Positions 18,620 through 25,637 are shown, counted from the first letter of the stretch. The stretch is 64,000 nucleotides of DNA from Prevotella sp. UBA2755 (GCA_002353225.1 DEJF01000055.1:1776-65775), one strand, 5' to 3'. Made by a program: numbers and translations. The notes: a model not told the origin generated them from the sequence alone.

Positions 18620-19756
18620 GAGAAGATGAATTCATCGAATTCATAAGATGCTGTGTGAATGATAAGGTGGCTCTGCCAAGGAACATGGAGAAGATGGACT
18701 GGGTAGGGCTGTTTCGCTTTTGTCAGGAACAGGCGATAGTGGGGGTGGTGTTTCAGAGAATTGAAGGATGGAAAGATGGAGATTCCCCGGGAGGTGTTGT
18801 TGCCTTGGTTCGCTCTGAGTGAGCAGATCAAGCAACGGAACATACTGATGAACAAACGGTGTGTGGAACTGACGGAGATGCTGCGCAAGGATGGATTTGA
18901 TAGTTGTATCCTGAAAGGACAGGGGAATACGCTGCTTTATCCTGCTCCGTATTCTCGTACTCCTGGCGATATTGATGTGTGGGTGATACCAACGTCAAAG
19001 GTCGAAGGTCATGGGTCGAAGGGCGAAGGTCAAAGGACAGCAATTAAATATAGTGTAAAGGAGAGGAGGAAGGTCGTGACGGATTTTGTCAAACGACGGT
19101 TCCCTGAGACAAGAATCCGTTATCAACATATTGACTATCCTGTGTTTCCTGATATGGACGTGGAGGTTCACTTTATACCTACGGCAAAGAATAATCCGCT
19201 CCATAATAAGCGTATTCAGCAGTGGGCGGAAGAACAAAGGGAGACACAATGCGCAAACATGGTTTCCCTGCCTGATGGAATAGGGCAGATTGCCATTCCG
19301 ACATCGGAATTCAATGTCATTTACCAATTGTCACACCTAATGCACCACTTCTTTGACGAAGGCATTGGGTTGAGGCAGATGATGGATTACTACTACTTGC
19401 TTCGTTCCTCAACAAAATTGGAAATTAGGAAAGAGAAATTAGAAATGACACTGAAATACCTTGGGCTGTGGAAGTTTGCCGGGGCTGTGATGTATGTGAT
19501 GCGTGAGGTGTTCGGCATGGAGGAGCAGTTCATGATAGCACTTGTGGATGAGAGGAGGGGTAGGACTCTTCTGAACGAGATACTGAAGGGTGGTAACTTC
19601 GGGAAGTACTCGGGGTTAACACAGCACTCAACAGGGGGGAAGTATTTCCTGAAACACTGGCGAAACCTCCACTTTGTGAGGGAATATCCCTCAGAGGCTC
19701 TTTGTGAGCCTATCTTCCGGACATGGCACTTCTTCTGGAGGTTGAGGCATCGCTAA
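18616..19756 (+). pseudogene. NTP_transf_5 nucleotidyltransferase-like protein (copy 2), frameshifted
   Basis: The N-terminal segment from ATG 18616 (overlapping the glf stop) encodes DEFIEFIRCCVNDKVALP...QEQAIVGVVFQRIEG, homologous to the start of copy 1, and stops at 18822. The rest of the protein continues in another frame from about 18761 (KMEIPREVLLPWFALSEQIKQRN) to 19756 with CILKGQGNTLLYPAPYSRTPGDIDVW and VEVHF. The break falls in near-repeats GAAGGATG/GAAAGATG at 18763-18778. The downstream piece could be made from TTG 18761 and would keep the catalytic core. It also carries a second insertion, the heptamer array at 18994. Confidence 0.75.
18994..19042. repeat. Heptanucleotide array (GTCAAAG type), in frame inside a gene
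   Basis: Six 7-bp units (18994-19035), among them GTCAAAG twice and GTCGAAG twice, then a diverged one. Six units are 42 bp, so frame is kept; they encode about 14 residues inserted between the GDID motif and RKVVTDFVKRR. The reverse-complement unit TGACCTT occurs at 47868-47881. Confidence 0.7.
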
Positions 19757-19804
19757 AATCATAAGGGAAGAAGCAGCCGTCGTCTCTCGTAAGTAAGTTA
19801 GGTT

Positions 19805-19852
19805 TTAAAATGGGCGGCTGCCGATTCCCTTTATAAGACCCCCTCTGACTCC
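19805..19852 (+). repeat. 48-bp direct repeat, left copy
   Basis: Begins TTAAAATGGGCGGCTGCCG and ends with the first part of a GC-rich palindrome repeat (GACCCCCTCTGACTCC). Identical to 20418-20465. The two copies flank the truncated ATPase fragment. Confidence 0.85.
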
Positions 19853-19925
19853 ATTCTTTGCAATGCGCGTTGCTCGATGTGTAACCGCTATAAGGCTCCG
19901 TCAAATAGGGAGGAGAATGGGTGAT

Positions 19926-20402
19926 TTATAATAGGAACTCATCAGCGCTTTTAGGTGTAATGACATGAAATGTTGCTTCCGGATAGGCTTTCGTAAACGA
20001 CTCTGGAACACGAACGTTGGCTTTTTTGTCATTCCATTTGAACTCATAGGCATCTAACTGACCATTCACCTCTTCCAGATAGTCAATTTCTTTCTGCTGT
20101 TGGGTGCGCCAGAACCAATATTGGGCAATGCTGTCACTGTATGAGTTTCGTTTTAAGCGTTCGGCAATGATGAAGTTTTCCCATAGAGCCCCAGCATCTG
20201 AACGGTTCTCAACTTGTGCAAGATTGCCAATCAGGAAATTACGGATACCGAGATCCCAGAAATAAATCTTGCGACTGGCTTTCAATTCATTCCGCAGATT
20301 ACGGGAAAAACTGCCCAAACGGAAAATAATATAAGATTTCTCAAGGATGTCAATATAGCAAAAAACTGATTTAAATCCAAAAATATTAAAAGATTTTAGG
20401 AT
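19926..20402 (-). pseudogene. C-terminal remnant of AAA_14/DUF4143 ATPase
   Basis: Reads as the last 155 or so residues of a Bacteroidetes ATPase of the AAA_14-DUF4143 type: CYIDILEKSYIIFRLGSFSRNLRNE, KIYFWDLGIRNFLIGN, GALWENFIIAERLK, FWRTQQQKEIDYLE and a natural C-terminus. An in-frame TGA at 20403-20405 and the loss of the P-loop domain show that the 5' half is gone; only a TTG (20318) could start translation. The 48-bp repeats at both sides suggest the fragment was left by recombination. Complete relatives are about 380-400 residues. Confidence 0.8.
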
Positions 20403-20417
20403 TCAATTCCGAAAATC

Positions 20418-20465
20418 TTAAAATGGGCGGCTGCCGATTCCCTTTATAAGACCCCCTCTGACTCC
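20418..20465 (+). repeat. 48-bp direct repeat, right copy
   Basis: Perfect copy of 19805-19852, 613 bp away. It runs into a fuller palindromic repeat unit (20450-20484). Confidence 0.85.
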
Positions 20466-20484
20466 CCCTATGTAGGAGGAGAAA
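20450..20484 (+). repeat. GC-rich palindromic repeat unit
   Basis: Member of the GACCCCCTCTAACTCCCCC family, here with a diverged right arm (TAGGAGGAGAA). It ends 19 bp before the sugar-phosphate transferase start. Confidence 0.7.
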
Positions 20485-20503
20485 ATTAAAGATAAGAAAT
20501 ATT

Positions 20504-21985
20504 ATGGCTTCAAACAATCAAACGAATGATGCGATTAAGTGGCTGATCATTATAGCCGACTTTTTCGTACTGAATCTGTTGCTGTGGCTCTTCACGGACT
20601 ATCACTACATCGTGAAGGAATGGACAAGGGAAATGAAATGGGTATTCTTGTTTGGTAACAACCTGGCTCTGTTTCTTAGTGAGTTGCGCTTCTCGACCAT
20701 CGTACATCAGCGTATCATCTCGGCGGCGGATATCCTTCGACGGGTCATGGGACTGGTTTGTGCCCAGGCATTGGTGGCGTATGTGCTGCTGAAGGCGATG
20801 GATTACCTGATTCCTGCTGGTAGGGTGATGCTGATGTTCCTGCCTCCTTTCTTTGTTTTATTGTTACTTTCTCGTTTGATAGAGCGTGGGGCTATCAAGC
20901 GGTTCCGTAGGATGGGTAGGAATTCACGAACGGTGACGTTTATAGGGAATGACCCGGAGTTGATGACGATCTATGAGAAACTGAAGAATGACCCGACAAC
21001 GGGTTATCGCGTCAAGGGTTATTATGCGGATGCGGAAATAGGGGAATGGACGCACTCTTCCTCTAAAGGTGTGAGGAGAGAGCAGGATGGCGAGATATTG
21101 CCTTCAAGTCCGGTCGAAGACCAGCAGGCGTTACAGCGGCTGGGAACGCTCCAGGAGTTTCTGCAGAAGATTGTGATGGAACCTGACAACCTGCATCTGG
21201 GGGATGAACTGTATGTGAGTCTGTCAAGGCGTGACCGTGATATCATCAAGCGTATCTCACAGTTCTGCGACCACAAGGTCATCAGGTTCTATTATGTGCC
21301 TGTCTCTGTAGAGTCGTTGGGCATGAACCTGAAACGGGAGATGCTGGATGACATGGAGGTGTATACGACGTATGAGATACCTTTGGCGAATCCTGTCAAT
21401 AAGTTTGTCAAACGGACTTTCGATATCATGGCGTCACTGGTGTTCCTGATCCCTACAGCGATCATGTTCCCGTTTATTTGGGCTATCATCAAGATACAGA
21501 GTCCTGGTCCTATCTTCTTCCGACAGAAGCGTACAGGACTGGACGGTAAGGACTTCGAGATGCTGAAGTTCCGCTCGATGCATGTTAACAAAGATGCGGA
21601 TAAACTGCAGGCGACGAAGGATGACCCGAGGAAATATCCTTTCGGTAATTTCATGCGGAAATCGAATATCGATGAGTTGCCGCAGTTCCTGAATGTACTG
21701 AAGGGTGACATGAGTTTCGTGGGTCCTCGTCCGCACATGCTGTTGCATACGGAACAGTACTCTCAGTTGATTGACAAATATATGGTGCGCCACTTCGTGA
21801 AACCGGGACTGACGGGTTGGGCTCAGGTGACGGGATTCCGTGGGGAGACGAAGGAACTATGGCAGATGGAGGGGCGTGTGAAGCGTGACATCTGGTATAT
21901 CGAGAACTGGAGTATCTGGCTGGATATCCGTATCATCTGGCTGACGGCTAAAACCATATTTATCCACGATAAGAATGCATACTAA
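20504..21985 (+). CDS. Undecaprenyl-phosphate sugar-1-phosphate transferase (WcaJ/WbaP type)
   Basis: A 493-residue initiating enzyme that moves a sugar-1-phosphate onto undecaprenyl phosphate. Residues 1-130 hold four to five membrane spans. A Rossmann-like middle domain (TVTFIGNDPEL) follows. The C-terminal catalytic domain has KRTFDIMASLVFLIPTA, SPGPIFFRQKRTG, FEMLKFRSMH and NIDELPQFLNVLKGDMSFVGPRPH. The middle domain carries a hydrophilic stretch (SSSKGVRREQDG) that may be another inserted repeat. It lies at the downstream end of the locus, separated from it by the repeat/ATPase-remnant segment. Confidence 0.92.
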   Translation: MASNNQTNDAIKWLIIIADFFVLNLLLWLFTDYHYIVKEWTREMKWVFLFGNNLALFLSELRFSTIVHQRIISAADILRRVMGLVCAQALVAYVLLKAMDYLIPAGRVMLMFLPPFFVLLLLSRLIERGAIKRFRRMGRNSRTVTFIGNDPELMTIYEKLKNDPTTGYRVKGYYADAEIGEWTHSSSKGVRREQDGEILPSSPVEDQQALQRLGTLQEFLQKIVMEPDNLHLGDELYVSLSRRDRDIIKRISQFCDHKVIRFYYVPVSVESLGMNLKREMLDDMEVYTTYEIPLANPVNKFVKRTFDIMASLVFLIPTAIMFPFIWAIIKIQSPGPIFFRQKRTGLDGKDFEMLKFRSMHVNKDADKLQATKDDPRKYPFGNFMRKSNIDELPQFLNVLKGDMSFVGPRPHMLLHTEQYSQLIDKYMVRHFVKPGLTGWAQVTGFRGETKELWQMEGRVKRDIWYIENWSIWLDIRIIWLTAKTIFIHDKNAY

Positions 21986-22007
21986 CGTAAATTAGAAAAA
22001 TACATAT

Positions 22008-22334
22008 ATGAACGAAGGTGTTACACTGAATGAGGTGATGAATGACGGTAAAAGTATCCACCTCTATTTTAATGGTCTTGTAGGTCTTTATGTGTCCTAC
22101 GGTATTTCTGCTTTTCTGCTGTCTAAGCAGACGGATGTCTCTCCGTCGTATTCTCAGGAGATGCAGATGCCTGTCGCAGTGATTAATGTGGGGCATTTTA
22201 ACCAGTTGAAACAGCAGTTGGAGGTGACTAAAATGGTCAATAACTACTATTGTCTTCGACCAACTGTCGAGTATGATGAGAATGAATATGCGGATTGGGT
22301 AGGGAGAATCCGTGAAGAGAAAGGTATCGATTAA
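22008..22334 (+). CDS. Small hypothetical protein at end of polysaccharide operon
   Basis: A 108-residue protein, not recognised. Residues 20-40 are hydrophobic (YFNGLVGLYVSYGISAFLL) but the mid-region is polar, so a soluble fold is as likely as a membrane one. The tail ends YADWVGRIREEKGID. It begins 22 bp after the sugar-phosphate transferase and is followed 25 bp later by a strong terminator, so it is probably the last gene of that transcript. It could regulate the transferase or locus; no direct evidence. Confidence 0.6.
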   Translation: MNEGVTLNEVMNDGKSIHLYFNGLVGLYVSYGISAFLLSKQTDVSPSYSQEMQMPVAVINVGHFNQLKQQLEVTKMVNNYYCLRPTVEYDENEYADWVGRIREEKGID

Positions 22335-22358
22335 ATAACTCATATTTCCCTATTTCAG

Positions 22359-22401
22359 AACCTGCGCCCGGCACCTCTGCCAGGCGCAGGTTCTTGTTTT
22401 T
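22359..22401 (+). terminator. Rho-independent terminator of polysaccharide operon
   Basis: Ten-bp perfect GC-rich stem (AACCTGCGCC, 22359-22368, with GGCGCAGGTT, 22383-22392) followed by CTTGTTTTT. Confidence 0.9.
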
Positions 22402-22425
22402 AGGGGTGAATGGAGGCTTTATTTG

Positions 22426-22450
22426 ACCCGTTTGGAGGCTTCAAACGGGT
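22426..22450. other. Short hairpin in non-coding region
   Basis: Nine-bp perfect stem (ACCCGTTTG with CAAACGGGT) and a 7-base loop, in the gene-free stretch 22402-22813. Purpose unknown; no U-tract follows. Confidence 0.5.
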
Positions 22451-22543
22451 TGAAAAGTGGCACTTTTTGATTTGAATATCGCTAAAAATAACGATATCTT
22501 TTAAAATCGGTCTAATCTTTTGATGTTCAGTAGGTTAGATGCT

Positions 22544-22665
22544 TCTGGCTGATTTTACTGATTTAACATGTGCGAACTATTAATATATAGTATTTATTTA
22601 GGAGGCCTTTAAATAAATGTTATATATAGTAGTTTAGAAAACTTAAATCAGTTAAATCAGCCAGA
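22544..22665. repeat. 122-bp palindromic element (possible MITE)
   Basis: Terminal inverted repeats of 23 bp with one mismatch (start TCTGGCTGATTTTACTG; end CAGTTAAATCAGCCAGA). The AT-rich interior is itself nearly palindromic around an AGGAGGCCT centre near 22603, so the whole piece can fold into one long hairpin. No ORF inside. The rest of the 22402-22786 gap shows nothing else recognisable. Confidence 0.65.
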
Positions 22666-22761
22666 GTCTTAAAATGTACTGTAACTTATTGGTTATTAGG
22701 CGGATGAGTTTTTGTTTAAGATATATGGAACTTTTTGTGTATGATATTTTAATGTGCTATT

Positions 22762-22794
22762 TTTTGTGTATTTAATAATTAATTTTTATCTTTG
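22762..22794 (+). promoter_or_regulatory. Bacteroidetes-type promoter
   Basis: TTTTG (-33 like) at 22762-22766 and TATCTTTG (-7) at 22787-22794, 20 bp apart. It lies 19 bp before the ATG of the ATPase remnant. Confidence 0.7.
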
Positions 22795-22813
22795 CAAGTA
22801 GAAAAATAATATT

Positions 22814-22975
22814 ATGGCAAAACTTGAAGTTAAAAAGATAGGTCCATTAGTAGATTTGAAACTTACTTTGAACCGATTTGATGTTTTTATAGGTAAACAA
22901 AGTAGCGGAAAAAGTACGTTGGCTAAAATTATCAGCCATTGTCTTTGGATGGAAAAGGAGGTGGCTACACATTAA
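22814..22975 (+). pseudogene. N-terminal remnant of RecF/ABC-like AAA ATPase
   Basis: Encodes 53 residues, MAKLEVKKIGPLVDLKL, then a Walker A motif GKQSSGKST, then ALAKIISHCLW-type helix and a stop just after a junction with unrelated DNA (about 22950-22975). Full AAA_15/AAA_21-type ATPases are several hundred residues, so everything after the first strand-loop-helix is missing. A good promoter still drives it. The junction adjoins the sugar kinase gene. Confidence 0.75.
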
Positions 22976-22980
22976 AACAA

Positions 22981-24270
22981 ATGATGGAACAGTATCAGTA
23001 TCATATTTTCTCACCTTATCGGGTATGTCCCTTAGGTGCTCATGTGGATCACCAGCATGGACTGGTGACAGGTTTTGCCATTGACAAGGGTGTGGACCTG
23101 TGGTGGACCCCCTCTGGCTCCCCCTGTTTAGGGGGAGAAAGACCCTCTCAATCCCCCTGTGGAGGAGAATATGCCGCAAACCATGTGCACTTGGAGTCGA
23201 GGACTTTTGAGGGGGTTGTCGATTTTGATATTGACACACCTTCTTTGGTGAAACAAGGTAATTGGGGTGACTATGCCCGTGGTGCCAAGTATGCGCTGAA
23301 GAAGCGATTTGAACTGAAACGGGGAATTGTCGGTGTAATACAAGGTTCACTGCCTGTCGGTGGTCTGTCGTCTTCCGCTGCAGTGTTGATAGCCTATGTG
23401 ATGGCTTTCGCCAAGGCGAACGATATCACCCTGCAACCTTTCGAGGTGGTGAAGATTGCGTCGGAGGCAGAGCGTGAGTATATCGGACTGAACAACGGTC
23501 TGTTGGATCAGGCTTGTATCGCACTGGGTAAGAAAGACGAACTGCTGTTCTTAGACTGTGATACCAACGAATATAGACTGATTCCTTTTGGTAAGACCCC
23601 CTCTAGCTCCCCCTGTTTAGGGGGAGGAGACAAGTCCTCCCTAAGCAGGGAGGATTTAGGAGAGTCTCTTCCGTTCGAGATCGGCATCTTCTTCTCTGGT
23701 CTGACCCGTTCGTTGGTGAACTCCGACTATAACCTCAGGGTGTATGAGTGTAAGACGGCGGCATGGAACATGTTGGCGTATACCGACCAGCCCTTGAAGA
23801 CATTTGACAAGACGTTCTTGCGGGATATTCCCAAGGCAACGTATGAGAAGACGAAGATTGCCATGCCAGCCCGTTTTGCCCGTCGTGCCGAGCATTTCTA
23901 TTCGGAATACAGAAGGGTGCGTCAGGGTGTGACGGCATGGGAGACGGGTAACCTGAAACTCTTCGGTAAGTTGTCGTTCGACTCCTGTGAGAGCAGTATC
24001 CATAACTACGAGTGCGGCAGTCCAGAGTTGATAGCCATCTATGACATCATGCGTTCACTGCCCGGTGTCTATGGTGGCAGGTTCAGTGGTGCCGGTTTCA
24101 AGGGTGCTTGTATCGCCTTGGTGGATCCAGCCTATAAGAAGCAAATTGAGGAGGAGGTCACTAAGCAATATCTGGCTAAGTTTCCTGAGTATGAGACGAC
24201 GTTTAAGGTGTTCTGGGTTCGTCCCGATGATGGAGCGAGGTTTGAGACCCCCTCTAATCCCCCTGTTTAG
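22981..24270 (+). CDS. GHMP-family sugar kinase, galacturonokinase/galactokinase-like, with repeat insertions
   Basis: Cytoplasmic kinase expected to phosphorylate a sugar at C-1. Seen: FSPYRVCPLGAHVDHQHG (galactokinase-type signature; the GAHVDHQ form resembles galacturonokinases), the ATP-binding GSLPVGGLSSSAAVLIAY, LLDQACIALG, and C-terminal GRFSGAGFKGACIALV. Start at ATG 22981 or 22984; an earlier in-frame start would lie in the ATPase remnant. Two in-frame palindromic-repeat insertions add residues at about 43-64 and 205-225, and a third repeat supplies the last residues and the stop codon. The nucleotidyltransferase at 24840 would complete a salvage pair. Confidence 0.85.
   Translation: MMEQYQYHIFSPYRVCPLGAHVDHQHGLVTGFAIDKGVDLWWTPSGSPCLGGERPSQSPCGGEYAANHVHLESRTFEGVVDFDIDTPSLVKQGNWGDYARGAKYALKKRFELKRGIVGVIQGSLPVGGLSSSAAVLIAYVMAFAKANDITLQPFEVVKIASEAEREYIGLNNGLLDQACIALGKKDELLFLDCDTNEYRLIPFGKTPSSSPCLGGGDKSSLSREDLGESLPFEIGIFFSGLTRSLVNSDYNLRVYECKTAAWNMLAYTDQPLKTFDKTFLRDIPKATYEKTKIAMPARFARRAEHFYSEYRRVRQGVTAWETGNLKLFGKLSFDSCESSIHNYECGSPELIAIYDIMRSLPGVYGGRFSGAGFKGACIALVDPAYKKQIEEEVTKQYLAKFPEYETTFKVFWVRPDDGARFETPSNPPV
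23106..23169 (+). repeat. Two tandem GC-rich palindromic repeats inside kinase gene
   Basis: Units 23106-23140 (GACCCCCTCTGGCTCCCCC...) and 23141-23169. Together they encode about 21 residues rich in P, S and G (SGSPCLGGERPSQSPCGGE) in frame. Confidence 0.85.
23595..23669. repeat. Two inverted GC-rich palindromic repeats inside kinase gene
   Basis: Unit 23595-23628 lies on the + strand; unit 23631-23669 (AAGTCCTCCCTAAGCAGGG...) is the opposite orientation. They are in frame and encode SSSPCLGGGDKSSLSREDLGE. Confidence 0.85.
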
Positions 24271-24344
24271 GGGGAGGAAGACCCCCTCAATCCCCCTGTT
24301 TAGTGGGAGGAAGACCCCCTCAATCCCCCTGTTTAGGGGGAGGA
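24246..24344 (+). repeat. Three tandem GC-rich palindromic repeats at end of kinase gene
   Basis: Units 24246-24279, 24280-24312 and 24313-24344. The TAG stop of the kinase (24268-24270) is the central GTTTAG of the first unit. Confidence 0.9.
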
Positions 24345-24394
24345 GATTGATGAAAGAAGAAAGATGGAAGAGCAAGTTCATATACATGATAAGG

Positions 24395-24457
24395 AAGTCC
24401 TCCCTAACCAGGGAGGATTTAGGAGGGTCTCCAACCAGGGAGGATTTAGGAGGGGCT
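24395..24457 (-). repeat. Two GC-rich palindromic repeats, opposite orientation
   Basis: Units 24395-24430 and 24431-24457 (CAGGGAGGATTTAGGAGGG form). The second ends 2 bp before the ATG of the DUF559 gene and places AGGAGGGG just upstream. Confidence 0.88.
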
Positions 24458-24459
24458 GG

Positions 24460-24843
24460 ATGACCGCTGATCCAATAGAATATGGATTGCTGAAGGAAAA
24501 TGCCAAGACAAATCGTAAGAATATGACCGAGGCAGAAAGTGTATTTTGGTCTTTGGTTAAGAGGGGCGCCTTAGGTCAAAGATGTTTGAGACAACATATT
24601 ATTGGAGATTACATCGTTGATTTCTTATTCAGAAAGAGTAAGGTTATTGTAGAAATAGATGGAGGATATCATTTCACAGAAGAACAGGAAAAAGAAGATA
24701 CAATACGTACAGAATGGCTAGAAAGGCAAGGCTACAAGGTCGTTCGTTTTACAAATGACCAAATATTAATGGAAACAAATAAAATAACTGAAATTTTAAA
24801 GTCCTCCCTAAACAGGGAGGATTTAGGAGGGTCTTTTATATGA
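24460..24843 (+). CDS. DUF559 endonuclease-like protein
   Basis: A 127-residue protein of the DUF559 family, related to very-short-patch-repair and PD-(D/E)XK-type nucleases. Seen: NMTEAESVFWSLVKRGALGQRCLRQHIIGDYIVDFLF (the MTxAExxLW...F/LRRQxxIGxYIVDF pattern), VIVEIDGGYH with the putative metal-binding E and D, and GYKVVRFTNDQIL. The last dozen residues (SSLNREDLGGSF) come from a palindromic repeat. ATG 24460 is preferred; upstream in-frame sequence to 24364 is only repeat. It overlaps the next gene by 4 bp. Substrate unknown. Confidence 0.85.
   Translation: MTADPIEYGLLKENAKTNRKNMTEAESVFWSLVKRGALGQRCLRQHIIGDYIVDFLFRKSKVIVEIDGGYHFTEEQEKEDTIRTEWLERQGYKVVRFTNDQILMETNKITEILKSSLNREDLGGSFI
24799..24835 (-). 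repeat. GC-rich palindromic repeat forming 3' end of DUF559 gene
   Basis: AAGTCCTCCCTAAACAGGG... unit. It encodes the DUF559 C-terminus and puts AGGAGG (24825-24830) nine bases before the next ATG. Confidence 0.9.
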
Positions 24844-25637
24844 TTAACGTAGTTTTAGCGGCAGGTTATGCCACAAGACTGGGGGAACTGACGAAGAATT
24901 TCCCGAAGCCCCTGTTGAAGATAGGAGAGAATACCATCTTAGGACGTATGCTCGATGATATCGACAAGATACCTGAGATTGACGAGCATGTGATAGTTAC
25001 GAATCATAAGTTTGCTCCCATCTTCGAGGAAGACCCCCTCATTTCCCCCTGTTTAGGGGGAGGCTCAGACCGACGATGGAAAAAGCCTATTACAATCATT
25101 GACGATGGTAGTACAACGAATGATAACCGATTAGGAGCCGTTTGTGACTTGCTCCTCGCCCTAGACTATCTCGATCACAAGAAGGGTACTGTTTCCACTC
25201 CCCCTAAACAGGGGGAGATGGAGGGGGTCTTAGTGGTCGCTGCCGACAACCTGCTGTTCTTCTCGTTCCAGGAGTTTGTCGACTTTGCCAAGGAGAAACA
25301 GACTTCCTGTATTATGTGTCATGAGCAACCCAGTATTGAGAAACTGCAACGGACGGGAGTCATCGTGATCGACGAGCAGATGAAGGTGCTGAATATGGAG
25401 GAGAAACCGCAGGAGCCGAAGAGTCATTGGGCAGTACCTCCTTTCTATATCTATCTGAAGAAAGACCTCGACTTGGTGCGCCACTCTGTAGAGAACGGTT
25501 GTGGAAAGGACGCCCCGGGTAATCTCGCCCACTATATGGTCGACCATACCACGATGCACGCGTGGCGAATGACGGCGGGACGTTTCGACATCGGCAGTCT
25601 CGACACTTATTATGAGGCAGTAGAGAAATTTGGATAA
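24840..25637 (+). CDS. Sugar-1-phosphate nucleotidyltransferase-like protein with repeat insertions
   Basis: A 265-residue NTP_transferase-family protein: INVVLAAGYATRLGELTKNFPKPLLKIG is the nucleotide-binding start, VVAADNLLFF the metal-binding aspartate segment, and VLNMEEKP and FDIGSLDTYYEAVEKFG match glucose-1-phosphate nucleotidyltransferase-like enzymes. Two palindromic repeats lie in frame: 25032-25063 (adds PLISPCLGGGSD-type residues) and 25198-25230 (adds TPPKQGEMEG). It probably activates the sugar-1-phosphate made by the GHMP kinase. The insertions are in loops by context, so activity may survive. Confidence 0.82.
   Translation: MINVVLAAGYATRLGELTKNFPKPLLKIGENTILGRMLDDIDKIPEIDEHVIVTNHKFAPIFEEDPLISPCLGGGSDRRWKKPITIIDDGSTTNDNRLGAVCDLLLALDYLDHKKGTVSTPPKQGEMEGVLVVAADNLLFFSFQEFVDFAKEKQTSCIMCHEQPSIEKLQRTGVIVIDEQMKVLNMEEKPQEPKSHWAVPPFYIYLKKDLDLVRHSVENGCGKDAPGNLAHYMVDHTTMHAWRMTAGRFDIGSLDTYYEAVEKFG
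25032..25063 (+). repeat. GC-rich palindromic repeat inside nucleotidyltransferase gene
   Basis: GACCCCCTCATTTCCCCC... unit with the GTTTAG centre; read in a frame that avoids the TAG. Confidence 0.88.
25198..25230 (-). repeat. GC-rich palindromic repeat inside nucleotidyltransferase gene, inverted
   Basis: CTCCCCCTAAACAGGGGGAG followed by ATGGAGGGGGTCT; reverse orientation relative to 25032-25063. Confidence 0.88.

Noticed and set aside
22544..22665. Palindrome considered as a rho-independent terminator or integron attC site
   Set aside because: No U-tract, arms too long and AT-rich, and no attC core motifs or integrase.
24246..24457. Closely spaced repeats that resemble a CRISPR array
   Set aside because: Units are palindromic, tandem without unique spacers of constant length, and occur in both orientations and inside genes; no cas genes nearby.
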